Assembly (NCBI RefSeq): GCF_000632715.1
Contig: NZ_BAWO01000007.1
Coordinates: 1 to 38,436, forward strand
Direction: 5' to 3'
From: Parageobacillus caldoxylosilyticus NBRC 107762
GTDB lineage: Bacteria > Bacillota > Bacilli > Bacillales > Anoxybacillaceae
Length of the DNA: 38,436 nt
Shown here: positions 27,182-35,243 of the stretch, piece after piece
Numbering within the stretch: position 1 is the first letter of the stretch
Layout: each line of letters opens with the position of its first letter
The notes under the pieces: model-generated
Told to the model about the DNA's origin: nothing
What the model saw: only the letters and a program-made list of their open reading frames with translations
The model's database searches: none
Program-made: the position numbers and the translations under genes

Positions 27182-28114
27182 TTATAGTTTCTCGGCAATG
27201 CGCAACTTTGCGGAACGCGCGCGATGGTTTTGTTCCACTTCTTCTTCAGAAGGAACGATCGGCTTTTTCGTAATGATTTTTAGTACGGGGCGGTGCTGAT
27301 CGGGAATAAGCGGAAGTCCGGGAGGAAGCTGCGGACCTTGGCTTGCTTCTTTAAAAGCCGCTTTACAAATACGGTCTTCTAGCGAGTGAAACGTAATCAC
27401 ACTAATTCTTCCACCGCATTTTAATAAATCAATTGCCTGTGTAATCGCATCTTTAAATGCTTGCAGCTCATCGTTGACGGCAATGCGGATTGCCTGAAAA
27501 ATTCGTTTCGCAGGATGCCCCCCGCTCCGTCTCGCTGGCGCCGGAATCGCCGCTTTAATGATGTCGACTAGCTCCCCCGTCGTTTCAATTCGCTTTTCTT
27601 TGCGCACTTCTTCAATTTTTCGCGCCACTTGTTTTGAAAACTTTTCCTCGCCGTAATGAAAAAAGATATGAACGAGCCTCTCATACGGCCATTGGTTAAC
27701 GATGTCATACGCCGTTAACGATTGCTCGCGGTTCATCCGCATATCCAATGGCGCATCATAGTGATAGCTAAAGCCGCGTTCCGGCATATCGAGCTGCGGC
27801 GAGGACACTCCTAAATCAAATAAAATCCCGTCTACTTCTTCGACCCCGCGCGCCGCCAGTTCTTCTTGCAGAAAACGAAAGTTTCTATGAATAAACGTTA
27901 CTTGTTTTTCGTAACGCGCTAATCGCTTCTTCGCATGCTCGATGGCCATATCATCTTGATCGAAAGCAAACAACCGGCCTTTTTCCGACAATTGCGAAAG
28001 CAAATACTCGCTATGTCCTCCGCCACCAAGCGTGCAGTCGACATAAGTTCCATCTGGTTTAATGCGAAGCCCATCTACTGCTTCTTTTAATAGTACGGTT
28101 GTATGTTGAAACAC
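27182..28114 (-). CDS. rsmH: 16S rRNA (cytosine(1402)-N4)-methyltransferase RsmH (MraW)
   Basis: RsmH methylates N4 of C1402 in the ribosomal P site using S-adenosylmethionine. The 310-residue protein has the SAM motif [10 protein letters not shown] (26-35), the FAFDQDD acidic loop, [11 protein letters not shown], the inserted helical domain, and the C-terminal [19 protein letters not shown] ribosome site precedes the ATG. It is the first gene of the dcw cluster here. The usual upstream gene mraZ is missing; the preceding 301 bases hold no reading frame. Confidence 0.97.
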   Translation of the reverse strand: MFQHTTVLLKEAVDGLRIKPDGTYVDCTLGGGGHSEYLLSQLSEKGRLFAFDQDDMAIEHAKKRLARYEKQVTFIHRNFRFLQEELAARGVEEVDGILFDLGVSSPQLDMPERGFSYHYDAPLDMRMNREQSLTAYDIVNQWPYERLVHIFFHYGEEKFSKQVARKIEEVRKEKRIETTGELVDIIKAAIPAPARRSGGHPAKRIFQAIRIAVNDELQAFKDAITQAIDLLKCGGRISVITFHSLEDRICKAAFKEASQGPQLPPGLPLIPDQHRPVLKIITKKPIVPSEEEVEQNHRARSAKLRIAEKL

Positions 28115-28415
28115 ATGTTCACCACCTTTATCTCTTTGAAAAGAATTCGCACCATCGCAGTCTAGCTTGCTAAATTATTTTTAACAGGTCGATCGTTTAT
28201 TTATTATACCGCAAAACACAACAAAATTTTAGCTTTTTTTGTAAAAACGCGTCTTCTTCTGTTTGTTTTTGTCGCATTTCAGCACTGCACTGAAGATTGC
28301 GAACAAATGTTTTTTATTTCCACTCTCTTTTTGTATTGTTTAACTATTCATTTTCATAAAAAAAAATCCTGCAGCAAACAGGATTTTTCTTTTCGACTTT
28401 TTCTTTGAAAAACAA
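28115..28415 (-). promoter_or_regulatory. intergenic region before rsmH with candidate promoter
   Basis: This 301-base gap holds no gene. A perfect TATAAT lies at 28208-28203 on the minus strand but without a good -35 hexamer at 16-18 bases. The TGGG direct repeats of a MraZ box are not seen, in line with the absence of mraZ. A LexA-like palindrome (28300-28313) and the bshC terminator (28355-28388) are also here. Confidence 0.5.
28355..28388 (-). terminator. bshC terminator
   Basis: AAAAATCCTG and CAGGATTTTT form a 10-bp stem with a 7-base loop, followed on the minus strand by a run of T. It lies 28 bases after the bshC stop codon. Confidence 0.85.
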
Positions 28416-30044
28416 TTATATATATACAATTTTATGCATCCCATTCCAATGGCCGTTCAATTGTAAAAGTTTTTCTACAAAATCAAATCCGTATTTGTTA
28501 ATGTAATAGAAAATATTCCAAATCCGCTCCTGTGGCGCTCCGTCCGGTCTTAATGACATTTCCACGCGCAAAAATTTTTGCAACTCCGCCTCATATTTAC
28601 GTATTAACGCCTTCTGCAACGTTTGCTGAAGAAAATCGATTTGTGCCTGCACGAAGGCGGCATTTTTCGTCAGCACCCCCGCTAATCCGCGGTCAATTTC
28701 CATGCCGATTTCCCGAAGCGGACGGTGAATCTTTTCGATTTCCTCCTTCGCTTTGGCGAATAGGTCTTCGAGCGGATAGCGGGCCTTTTTAGCCAGCCAT
28801 TGTTGTTTTACCGCTTCGATCCTCCCTTCAAGCACATCCATAATATCGATGCCAATGTCGGCTAAATCCGTTTGAATGGAGCGCTCGACAATCGTCATCT
28901 GGACGCGCGGAACGACTGGCGGCATTTGCAGGCCAAAGACGGAAAATGCTTCTTTGAGCTCGGCCCAATAAGCGATTTCCCCAGGACCGGCCACAAACGC
29001 CAGCGTCGGCAGCAAAAACTCTTGCATAAGCGGGCGGGTCACGACATTATTGCTTAAACAGGCGGGCTTTGTTTTGGCCAATTGCATTAACTCTTCTTTC
29101 GCCAACATTATGTTCCCTTTTTTGCTACGAAACATTTCTTTCTGCGGGTCATATTCGAGCAGCCAGCGCTCTCGTCCGTCGTAATAAAATAAATTCGCAG
29201 AATGCGCATGAATATCAAGCATCTGTTTATAGCCGAGCCGGCGAAGTTCTTCTTGCTTTTGCAATACCGCAGCCGTTATCTCGCGATGGCGCTCGACCAA
29301 AACCGTAAAAAAGCCGCTCTCTAGCGTACGCAGCCCAGCATCGGCCGCGTTCAGCACCACCAAGCCTTCTGAAGCGAACAGACGCAAAACAATCGAAGCG
29401 AAAAAGTCAACAAACGTTTTCGATTCCTCTAAACATCGGAATAGAAAATCGAGCAGCTTATTCGTCGTTTCTGTTTCGCCATACGTTTTGACGACACTAG
29501 TGACCCATTCATAACCAATTTGACGGTCCAGCGGCACGTCCGCTACCATGCGTTTTTCCTGTGGAGCATGGGGATAAACCATTTTTTTCATTTTTCCGTC
29601 TTCGACAACGTACACATGATTGACTTCGGCGATATCATGATCTTCGCCGGCAATCCAAAAAATCGGGACGACCGGCACGCCTAGCTGTCTCTCTTGTTCT
29701 TTCGCAAGCGTGATGATCGTAATAATCTTGTAAATAGTATAAAGCGGCCCGGTCAACAGTCCTGCTTGCTGCCCCCCGACAACTACTACGCTTTCTCGGT
29801 CAAGCAGCTTCTCGATATTCTCCATTGTTTTGGAGCTTGCCTGAAACCGTTTATGATAGGAGCGCAAATATTCAACGAGTTCGCGGCGTAAATAGGCTCT
29901 ATCTTTTATATCAGAAAGCCGCCTCCAAAACACATCCTCGGCTTTGAGTGAATAAGAAAAACCTTTTTCTGTTGGGAAAACGCCGTTTATGTAATCGGTT
30001 GCCAACAATGTAGTAGCCCCCAAAGGAATCTCGCGAACCTCCAT
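28416..30044 (-). CDS. bshC: bacillithiol biosynthesis cysteine-adding enzyme BshC
   Basis: BshC is the putative ligase that adds cysteine to glucosaminyl-malate in the last step of bacillithiol synthesis. The 542-residue protein has the N-terminal nucleotide-fold core with VVVGGQQAGLLTGPLYTIYK and PIFWIAGEDHDIAEVNHVY, where the second strand resembles the cytidylyltransferase-type site. A long helical coiled coil follows (about residues 380-480). AAAGGGAG precedes the ATG. It lies upstream of rsmH as yllA does in B. subtilis, but with its own terminator and promoter. Confidence 0.95.
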   Translation of the reverse strand: MEVREIPLGATTLLATDYINGVFPTEKGFSYSLKAEDVFWRRLSDIKDRAYLRRELVEYLRSYHKRFQASSKTMENIEKLLDRESVVVVGGQQAGLLTGPLYTIYKIITIITLAKEQERQLGVPVVPIFWIAGEDHDIAEVNHVYVVEDGKMKKMVYPHAPQEKRMVADVPLDRQIGYEWVTSVVKTYGETETTNKLLDFLFRCLEESKTFVDFFASIVLRLFASEGLVVLNAADAGLRTLESGFFTVLVERHREITAAVLQKQEELRRLGYKQMLDIHAHSANLFYYDGRERWLLEYDPQKEMFRSKKGNIMLAKEELMQLAKTKPACLSNNVVTRPLMQEFLLPTLAFVAGPGEIAYWAELKEAFSVFGLQMPPVVPRVQMTIVERSIQTDLADIGIDIMDVLEGRIEAVKQQWLAKKARYPLEDLFAKAKEEIEKIHRPLREIGMEIDRGLAGVLTKNAAFVQAQIDFLQQTLQKALIRKYEAELQKFLRVEMSLRPDGAPQERIWNIFYYINKYGFDFVEKLLQLNGHWNGMHKIVYI

Positions 30045-30089
30045 GTAAAAACTCCCTTTCTTATGGTCTTATGTATATATTCTTTCATG

Positions 30090-30119
30090 AGTATAGCACT
30101 TCTTTTTCGCAAATGAAAA
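30090..30119 (-). promoter_or_regulatory. putative extended -10 promoter of bshC
   Basis: On the minus strand TTTTCA (30119-30114), 18 bases, and TATACT (30095-30090) preceded by TGC make an extended -10 sigma-A-type promoter. The -35 is only a 4 of 6 match. Confidence 0.55.
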
Positions 30120-30149
30120 AACAGTTGCTCATGATGGCCGCATGTTTTT

Positions 30150-30536
30150 TTATAAGTTGCCAGACACTCTTACGACCATTCCATAAACGAGAAGGCCGGC
30201 GTAAAGCGTGAAAAACAATAGGAAGCTGGCCCGCCAAAACAGGCGGAAAATCACGGCAAAATGAAAATCCTCCTTTTTCCGCCAATACCCGATCGCAATC
30301 AGCATATGTATCAGTAGCAAAAAAAGAACAATGTACCATAAATACGACTTCCCCGAAAGAATCATAAGCAAGAAGTGAACAGCGACAATAAAAAACAGCG
30401 TGGATACGTTTACTGCCGCATAAAACGATTTCCGTTTTCTCTTCCATAGCTTGCGCGCAAAGAAATAGACAAGAAAAAAGGCTAATAGCGGCATGGTGAC
30501 AAACGTCGCGAGCAGCCATGCCAACAGCTCATCCAT
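30150..30536 (-). CDS. small four-helix membrane protein, DUF3397 type
   Basis: The 128-residue product is very hydrophobic, with about four predicted transmembrane segments (residues 2-25, 38-57, 63-82 and 98-122) and basic loops (KLWKRKRKS, YWRKKED). It resembles the DUF3397 family of Bacillaceae membrane proteins encoded near bshC. Family assignment is from memory and function is unknown. The frame is open to 30572, but AGGGGGAG favours the ATG at 30536. It overlaps the end of the panE-like gene by 8 bases, so both are translated together. Confidence 0.75.
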   Translation of the reverse strand: MDELLAWLLATFVTMPLLAFFLVYFFARKLWKRKRKSFYAAVNVSTLFFIVAVHFLLMILSGKSYLWYIVLFLLLIHMLIAIGYWRKKEDFHFAVIFRLFWRASFLLFFTLYAGLLVYGMVVRVSGNL

Positions 30537-31428
30537 GTTTTTCTCCCCCTTCTTCCATCCCCTTGATCGCATAAAATAAAAATTGCGAGAGCGGCAACTC
30601 TATGCCAAGTTCGTCCCCTTTTTTTAACACATATCCTAAAATAGCATCTACTTCCGTTTTCCGATGTCGCGCAACGTCCATGTACATCGATGAATAGTTT
30701 TCTGCTGTTTTTTGACAAATGTCCACAATATGCTTCCATGCCGCCGCTCCATCTTTAATCGGCAATACTTGCTGCAATTCGGAAAACAATAGCTTCATCA
30801 TTTCGTAATATGGCGCTACTTGCAGCAGCTTTCCGTTTGGAACGCGCAAAAGCGCTGTCAATGGATTAATGACGGCATTGACGATCAGTTTCTTTACTAG
30901 TACTTGCTCCCAGTCGTCGGCAATTTCAAACGGAAAATCAGAAATGCATCTTGCTGCTAGAGGCATGACGTCTTGCAATGTGCCATATAAGCTGGCTAGC
31001 ACGATTTTGCCAATTCCGGTATGTTCTACCGTACGATCGTCCCGTTTTATCGCACCATGCTCCACTACACCGACAACAACATTTTTTTCGGCAAAAGCAG
31101 CTAACTTTTCCACATGTCCCATTCCATTTGGCAAAAAAACAATGGTTTGAACGTGGCGAAACCGTTCTGTGTTGTCAAGGACAGACGACATATCATATTG
31201 CTTCACCGTGATAAATACAATATCATCATCAATGGCTGCTTCAGCAAACGGCGCCGCCTGTATGGAAATGCACGTGGTTTCTCCTTTTTTTTCAAGCCGC
31301 AATCCCTCATTCTGTAATCGCTTTGCTTGCGGCGAGCGCCTTGTGTACACAGTGACTTTATGTTCTTTACCTAGATATGCGGCGACTAGCAAACCGATCG
31401 CTCCGCCGCCGACAATGCCAATTTTCAC
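30529..31428 (-). CDS. panE: 2-dehydropantoate 2-reductase family protein (PanE/YlbQ type)
   Basis: This family reduces ketopantoate to pantoate with NADPH in coenzyme A synthesis. The 299-residue protein has the N-terminal Rossmann motif GGGAIG (7-12), the FITVKQYD segment with the usual lysine, FLPNGMGH, and a C-terminal helical domain with the lysine-containing KLIVNAVINPLTALL. The start is GTG at 31428, after AGGGGGAT. B. subtilis YlbQ is encoded at this place and the main enzyme may be encoded elsewhere, so substrate is not certain. A palindrome lies in its promoter region. Confidence 0.88.
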   Translation of the reverse strand: MKIGIVGGGAIGLLVAAYLGKEHKVTVYTRRSPQAKRLQNEGLRLEKKGETTCISIQAAPFAEAAIDDDIVFITVKQYDMSSVLDNTERFRHVQTIVFLPNGMGHVEKLAAFAEKNVVVGVVEHGAIKRDDRTVEHTGIGKIVLASLYGTLQDVMPLAARCISDFPFEIADDWEQVLVKKLIVNAVINPLTALLRVPNGKLLQVAPYYEMMKLLFSELQQVLPIKDGAAAWKHIVDICQKTAENYSSMYMDVARHRKTEVDAILGYVLKKGDELGIELPLSQFLFYAIKGMEEGGEKHG

Positions 31429-31446
31429 AACATCCCCCTGCCTTCC

Positions 31447-31494
31447 AACTAATTCATGTTAGTTAGTCCTATTTTAGCAAACAAGCGCTTCGTA
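31447..31494 (-). promoter_or_regulatory. panE promoter region with 6-bp-arm palindrome
   Basis: On the minus strand TAAAAT (31476-31471) may be a -10, with a weak TTAACG about 18 bases upstream. Directly downstream AACTAA and TTAGTT (31464-31447) form an inverted repeat with a 6-base centre, at the place expected for the transcription start or an operator. Confidence 0.42.
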
Positions 31495-31501
31495 CGTTAA
31501 G

Positions 31502-31530
31502 AAAAAAAGCTGACGTTCTCGTCAGCTTTT
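31502..31530 (-). terminator. gerR terminator
   Basis: AAAAGCTGACG (31505-31515) and CGTCAGCTTTT (31520-31530) form an 11-bp perfect stem with a TTCT or AGAA tetraloop and a T-run on the minus strand. It overlaps the stop codon of the regulator gene. Confidence 0.9.
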
Positions 31531-32131
31531 ATGGCTTCTCTGCGTTTTCCGGAACGAAGTTTTGTTCGTGGGCATCTTTTTCGTTTTGGCCCTGCTCTTC
31601 TTCCAGTGCGATCATTTTTCGCGCCCGCTCCATAATGGCAAGCAATGTTTTATACTCTGCTTGAATAGTTGATAGTTCTTTTTGCAACGCTTCTTTCTCC
31701 GCTTGTAATTTCGTGATCATTTGCTGCAATTGCTCCATATCTTTCTTTAAAGCCCGGTTTTCATCTGCTATTCGTTGCGAGTCGCGCGCTTTTTGCCCAT
31801 ATGTTTGCAAAAACGCGATTACATCAGACCATGTTAAGTTTTTCTCCAATCTTGCTTCCGCCCTCTTTTGCCCCCCTTCTTCATTCGATGCCGCTGTTTC
31901 TTTTTTGCGCTCCTTCCGCTGTCTCTTTGCCAGCTCAATTTCCTCTTTATACTGTTTTCGCACATAGGAATTCCAGCGAAAACCGCACGCAGCTGCCGTG
32001 CGCGACAAACGCCGCCCTACTTCCTCAAAAGCTTGAAGCTGCGTGCCGCCTTCACGAATATAGCGCAAAACCACTTCCGCTAACAGCAAATCTTCCTCTT
32101 GCGTCCATGCATCCTGACGTACACTTGTCAT
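31529..32131 (-). CDS. gerR: RsfA-family sporulation transcription regulator (GerR/YlbO type)
   Basis: This 200-residue protein begins with a Myb/SANT-like DNA-binding domain (residues 6-60: [23 protein letters not shown] is the first helix region, then [21 protein letters not shown]). A charged linker and a long C-terminal coiled coil follow (about 105-175). This is the architecture of RsfA (forespore) and GerR/YlbO (mother-cell) regulators. The neighbours yceD-rpmF and panE match B. subtilis ylbO, which favours GerR. In B. subtilis gerR is sigma-E dependent and adjusts mother-cell gene expression. A CATATAGT sigma-E-like -10 lies upstream. Confidence 0.88.
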   Translation of the reverse strand: MTSVRQDAWTQEEDLLLAEVVLRYIREGGTQLQAFEEVGRRLSRTAAACGFRWNSYVRKQYKEEIELAKRQRKERKKETAASNEEGGQKRAEARLEKNLTWSDVIAFLQTYGQKARDSQRIADENRALKKDMEQLQQMITKLQAEKEALQKELSTIQAEYKTLLAIMERARKMIALEEEQGQNEKDAHEQNFVPENAEKP

Positions 32132-32163
32132 CTCCTTCCCCCTCCCTAACAGCCACTTTTTTC

Positions 32164-32183
32164 ACTATATGGTATGCGGCTAA
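32164..32183 (-). promoter_or_regulatory. sigma-E-like -10 elements before gerR
   Basis: On the minus strand CATACCAT and CATATAGT overlap (32177-32164). Each matches the sigma-E -10 CATACAnT at all but one position. I see no strong -35. GerR-type genes are mother-cell expressed, which fits. Confidence 0.35.
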
Positions 32184-32205
32184 TAGAAAAGATAGAAGGA
32201 GAAAA

Positions 32206-32967
32206 TTATGATTTCTGCAAAAAAGCCTGCACTGCTTTGGCATGTTCTTCCGAGCCCCATAATTCGGCGCACCGGCTAATTTCGGCAAAAAACCTCATGC
32301 GGAATTCATCACTTTTCCATTTTTCTACCGCCGCCAGCTTATAGGCGCGCAAGACAGCAACTGATTGCGATACGTACGGGGCGAGCAGTTGTCGACATTC
32401 TTCACGTAGATCATTGCCGGGCAGCACCGCATCGATCCATCCATATGCTTGCATTGTCTCCGCCTGAATTCTTTCGGCGCGCAGCAGTATATTCAGCGCT
32501 TGCGCGTAAGGGAGCTTTTCAAAAAGCATCGTTGCTCCGCCCCACCCGGTTGTTATTCCTAGCTTTCCTTGAATAAAGCCGATTTTGCTTCCCGATTTCG
32601 CGTAGCGAAAGTCGCAGGCCGACGCCAACTCACAGCCGCCGCCCATCGCAGCGCCATTGATCAAGGCAACCGTTGGTTTAGACAGCGTAAGCAACGAATA
32701 TAAAAGTTCGCCCATCCTTTTTAACATTTGTTTCGCGCCTTCAGCTTGTAAATGTTGAAATTGGCTTAAATCGCCGCCAGAACAAAACGCTTCCTCGCCC
32801 GTCCCGGTGATGACAAGCATTTTTGCCTGCCTATCATTTTCCACCAGCTTTATCGTTTCTTTTAATTTGTCCATTACTTCGAAGTTAATAGCATTGCGTT
32901 TTTCCGGACGGCAAATCGTAAACCAAACAACCCCATCTCGGTCATGTTCTATGTTCGCTACTGTCAT
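32206..32967 (-). CDS. enoyl-CoA hydratase/isomerase family protein
   Basis: This 253-residue crotonase-fold protein has the CoA-binding loop EKRNAIN, the first oxyanion-hole segment AFCSGGDLSQF (61-70), and the second GAAMGGGCELASACD (105-119) with glutamate E113. The second glutamate common in true enoyl-CoA hydratases, normally in a PEI.LG..PG stretch, is not seen: FIQGKLGITTGWGG (131-144) occupies that place. The reaction may therefore not be classical hydration. The frame is open to 33051, but AAGGGGG favours the ATG at 32967. It lies between the rpmF terminator and gerR, where I recall no such gene in B. subtilis. Confidence 0.88.
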   Translation of the reverse strand: MTVANIEHDRDGVVWFTICRPEKRNAINFEVMDKLKETIKLVENDRQAKMLVITGTGEEAFCSGGDLSQFQHLQAEGAKQMLKRMGELLYSLLTLSKPTVALINGAAMGGGCELASACDFRYAKSGSKIGFIQGKLGITTGWGGATMLFEKLPYAQALNILLRAERIQAETMQAYGWIDAVLPGNDLREECRQLLAPYVSQSVAVLRAYKLAAVEKWKSDEFRMRFFAEISRCAELWGSEEHAKAVQAFLQKS

Positions 32968-33031
32968 ATTCTTTTTCCCCCTTTTAAAAAACAATTGGGC
33001 GTTAAGGACGCATTTTCCTGCATTGTCTGTA

Positions 33032-33076
33032 TAAAAAAACAACAAGCACAAGTTTTTGCTTTCTTGTGCTTGTTGC
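33032..33076 (-). terminator. rpmF terminator
   Basis: On the minus strand AACAAGCACAAG and CTTGTGCTTGTT form a 12-bp perfect stem with a loop of about 10 bases, followed by GTTTTTTT. It separates the yceD-rpmF unit from the hydratase gene. Confidence 0.88.
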
Positions 33077-33086
33077 TAATGAAAGA

Positions 33087-33260
33087 TTATTTGTTGACAA
33101 CTTCTCTTCCTTTGTAAGTTCCGCAAGATTTGCAGACGCGGTGAGCCAATTTCATTTCACCGCAATTTGGGCATTCTACCATGCCTGGCACTTGCAATTT
33201 AAAGTGAGTGCGGCGCAGTCTTTTTCTTGTTTTTGATGTTCTTCTAAAAGGTACTGCCAT
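33087..33260 (-). CDS. rpmF: 50S ribosomal protein L32
   Basis: L32 is a small zinc-ribbon protein of the large ribosomal subunit. The 57-residue product starts [20 protein letters not shown] and has four cysteines (C30, C33, C43, C46) in CPNC and CKSC pairs, so it is the zinc-binding form. The frame is open to 33350, but conservation and the GGAGGTGGG site fix the start at 33260. It is co-transcribed with yceD, as in most bacteria. Confidence 0.98.
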   Translation of the reverse strand: MAVPFRRTSKTRKRLRRTHFKLQVPGMVECPNCGEMKLAHRVCKSCGTYKGREVVNK

Positions 33261-33327
33261 GCTTCCCACCTCCTTATCAGCATGTCGAAGTATCAGCAAA
33301 AATCCGGATTCAACCCGGGTGCTTTGC

Positions 33328-33873
33328 TTATTCCTTATTGTCCTTATCAAAAAACTTCGCTAGGCCGGCCAGACGAGGGTCGATTTTCTGTTTTGCCTGT
33401 TCTGCTGCCATCTCTTCCCAGCGATCTTCCTGAATGACTTCCCATCCTTCTCCGGACTGAGGAGCCCCGCCTTGTGCCGTTCCTTCTTCCGCAAACACTT
33501 GCAGCGGAATTTCCAAAAGAATAAGTTCTTTAATAATCGGCATCAAATCTACTGTTTCATTTTTTACTAAATGTGTATCTTCATCTGTCGATACGATATC
33601 ATAATCATTTGTAAAAAACGTTTCCGTTGTTTCAATGGAAAATGGGTACGAAACGTCGACCAACGTCCGCGAACAAGGTAGCACCATCGTCCCCGACACG
33701 GACAGATGAAAAGTGAATTTAGTCGAGCCAATATCCGCCTTTCCTTGTACATGCACGGGTGAAATATCGCGGATCAATGTATCGATTTGCTTTAAATCGG
33801 AAACATCGACATATTCGTCAATCGGCATTTCCCTATGTTGAAACTGCTGCAGTTGATGAACAGTCCATTTCAT
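33328..33873 (-). CDS. ylbN: DUF177 (YceD) protein, 23S rRNA accumulation factor family
   Basis: This 181-residue protein belongs to DUF177/YceD, found upstream of rpmF in most bacteria and plants. It is linked to 23S rRNA accumulation. The family core is visible in [37 protein letters not shown] (the single cysteine-arginine pair is conserved) and the C-terminal [19 protein letters not shown] precedes the ATG. It has a strong promoter that overlaps the divergent tmcAL promoter. Confidence 0.92.
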   Translation of the reverse strand: MKWTVHQLQQFQHREMPIDEYVDVSDLKQIDTLIRDISPVHVQGKADIGSTKFTFHLSVSGTMVLPCSRTLVDVSYPFSIETTETFFTNDYDIVSTDEDTHLVKNETVDLMPIIKELILLEIPLQVFAEEGTAQGGAPQSGEGWEVIQEDRWEEMAAEQAKQKIDPRLAGLAKFFDKDNKE

Positions 33874-33901
33874 AAAAAATCACCTCAAGACAACAAAGAA
33901 A

Positions 33902-33930
33902 ATTATACGTTTCGTTTCTTTATTTGTCAA
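33902..33930 (-). promoter_or_regulatory. strong sigma-A promoter of yceD-rpmF
   Basis: On the minus strand a perfect TTGACA (33930-33925), 17 bases, and a perfect TATAAT (33907-33902) make a consensus sigma-A promoter. It lies about 30 bases upstream of the yceD start. Confidence 0.92.
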
Positions 33931-33952
33931 TATTTTTTCTTTACAGTATAAT
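33924..33952 (+). promoter_or_regulatory. sigma-A promoter of tmcAL
   Basis: On the plus strand TTGTCA (33924-33929), 17 bases, and TATAAT (33947-33952) form a near-consensus promoter. Its -35 shares five base pairs with the -35 of the yceD promoter on the other strand, so two polymerases could hardly bind together. Confidence 0.8.
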
Positions 33953-34015
33953 TGTTGTCAGTTTCCGTACAATTTATCACCTTGCTCGATAAAATAATGA
34001 TTAGGGAGAAGGCAA

Positions 34016-35221
34016 ATGAAAGCGGTTGGAATTATTGTCGAGTATAATCCGTTCCATAACGGACATTGGTACCACCTGCAAGAAACAAAAAAACAAACTG
34101 GGGCCGATTGCGTCATTGCCGTGATGAGCGGAAATTTTCTGCAGCGTGGGGAGCCGGCACTCGTATCGAAATGGGCGCGTACGAAAATGGCGCTCGCAGC
34201 TGGTGTCGATATCGTGATTGAACTGCCATATGCGTTTGCCGTGCAAGCGGCGGAGCGGTTCGCTAACGGCGCGGTGATGCTCCTTTATGCGTTACATTGC
34301 GCGGAAATTTGTTTTGGAAGCGAAAATGGAGATATAACGGCATTTCTTGACGCAGCCAAAACATTTTTGAAGCAAAAAGAGGAACATGACCGTTATGTAC
34401 AGGAAGCGCTGCAAAAAGGACTCAGTTACCCACAGGCCAACGCGGAAGCCTGGAAACGATTCGGCCTTGCTTCGCTTGACTTAGCAAAACCAAACAATAT
34501 GCTCGGCTTCGCTTATGTGAAATCGATTTTACAAAACCAACTTCCAATCGTACCGCGTACGATTCGCCGCATCGCTTCCAACTACCATGATGAAACCTTT
34601 TCGCATCCATCCATCGCCAGCGCAACCAGCCTGCGGAAGACGCTGCAAGGATCGGCTGGCAGGCTGGAAATGATCGCTCCGTATATACCGGCTGCGACGA
34701 AACAAGTATTAAGGCAATATACGGAAACATACGGCACCCTGCATGAATGGGAAGTCTATTTCCCGTTTTTAAAATACCGCATCATGACGGCAGAAGAAGC
34801 AGAACTTCGCGAAATCGCCGGCGTCGAAGAAGGAATTGAATACCGCCTGAAGCAAGCAATCGCCACCGCTTCAACGTTTTCTGCGTTGATCGATAAGGTG
34901 AAAACAAAGAGATATACATGGACGCGGTTGCAGCGAACATGCACCCATATTTTGACGAATTTTACAAAAGAACAACAAAACCAAGCGGAAGCGCCGACAT
35001 ACATTCGTTTGCTTGGCATGACGGAAAACGGGCGCCGCTACTTGCAGCATGTGAAAAAACATTTATTATTGCCGCTCGTCACGAAAGTGGCAAAATTAAA
35101 GAATGACCCGATTTACCGGCAGGAAAAAAAAGCGGCTTCTGCTTATGCCGCTATATTCTCCGAACCGCTTCGCACACAGGTGCTGAAGGAAGAATACGCA
35201 ACCGCTCCGATTCAACTGTAG
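34016..35221 (+). CDS. tmcAL: tRNA(Met) cytidine acetate ligase TmcAL
   Basis: TmcAL makes N4-acetylcytidine at the wobble position of elongator tRNA-Met, using acetate and ATP through acetyl-adenylate. The 401-residue protein has the nucleotidyltransferase motif HNGH (14-17) in [13 protein letters not shown], the following [25 protein letters not shown] segment, and [29 protein letters not shown] site precedes the ATG. It is encoded divergently from yceD and convergently with ylbL, as B. subtilis ylbM is. Confidence 0.95.
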   Translation: MKAVGIIVEYNPFHNGHWYHLQETKKQTGADCVIAVMSGNFLQRGEPALVSKWARTKMALAAGVDIVIELPYAFAVQAAERFANGAVMLLYALHCAEICFGSENGDITAFLDAAKTFLKQKEEHDRYVQEALQKGLSYPQANAEAWKRFGLASLDLAKPNNMLGFAYVKSILQNQLPIVPRTIRRIASNYHDETFSHPSIASATSLRKTLQGSAGRLEMIAPYIPAATKQVLRQYTETYGTLHEWEVYFPFLKYRIMTAEEAELREIAGVEEGIEYRLKQAIATASTFSALIDKVKTKRYTWTRLQRTCTHILTNFTKEQQNQAEAPTYIRLLGMTENGRRYLQHVKKHLLLPLVTKVAKLKNDPIYRQEKKAASAYAAIFSEPLRTQVLKEEYATAPIQL

Positions 35222-35243
35222 CAACCGCCGACAAACCGCGAAA

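Noticed and set aside
30085-30519. 144-codon minus-strand frame overlapping the DUF3397-type gene
   Set aside because: It is out of frame with the better supported membrane protein gene, which has the ribosome site and helix pattern.
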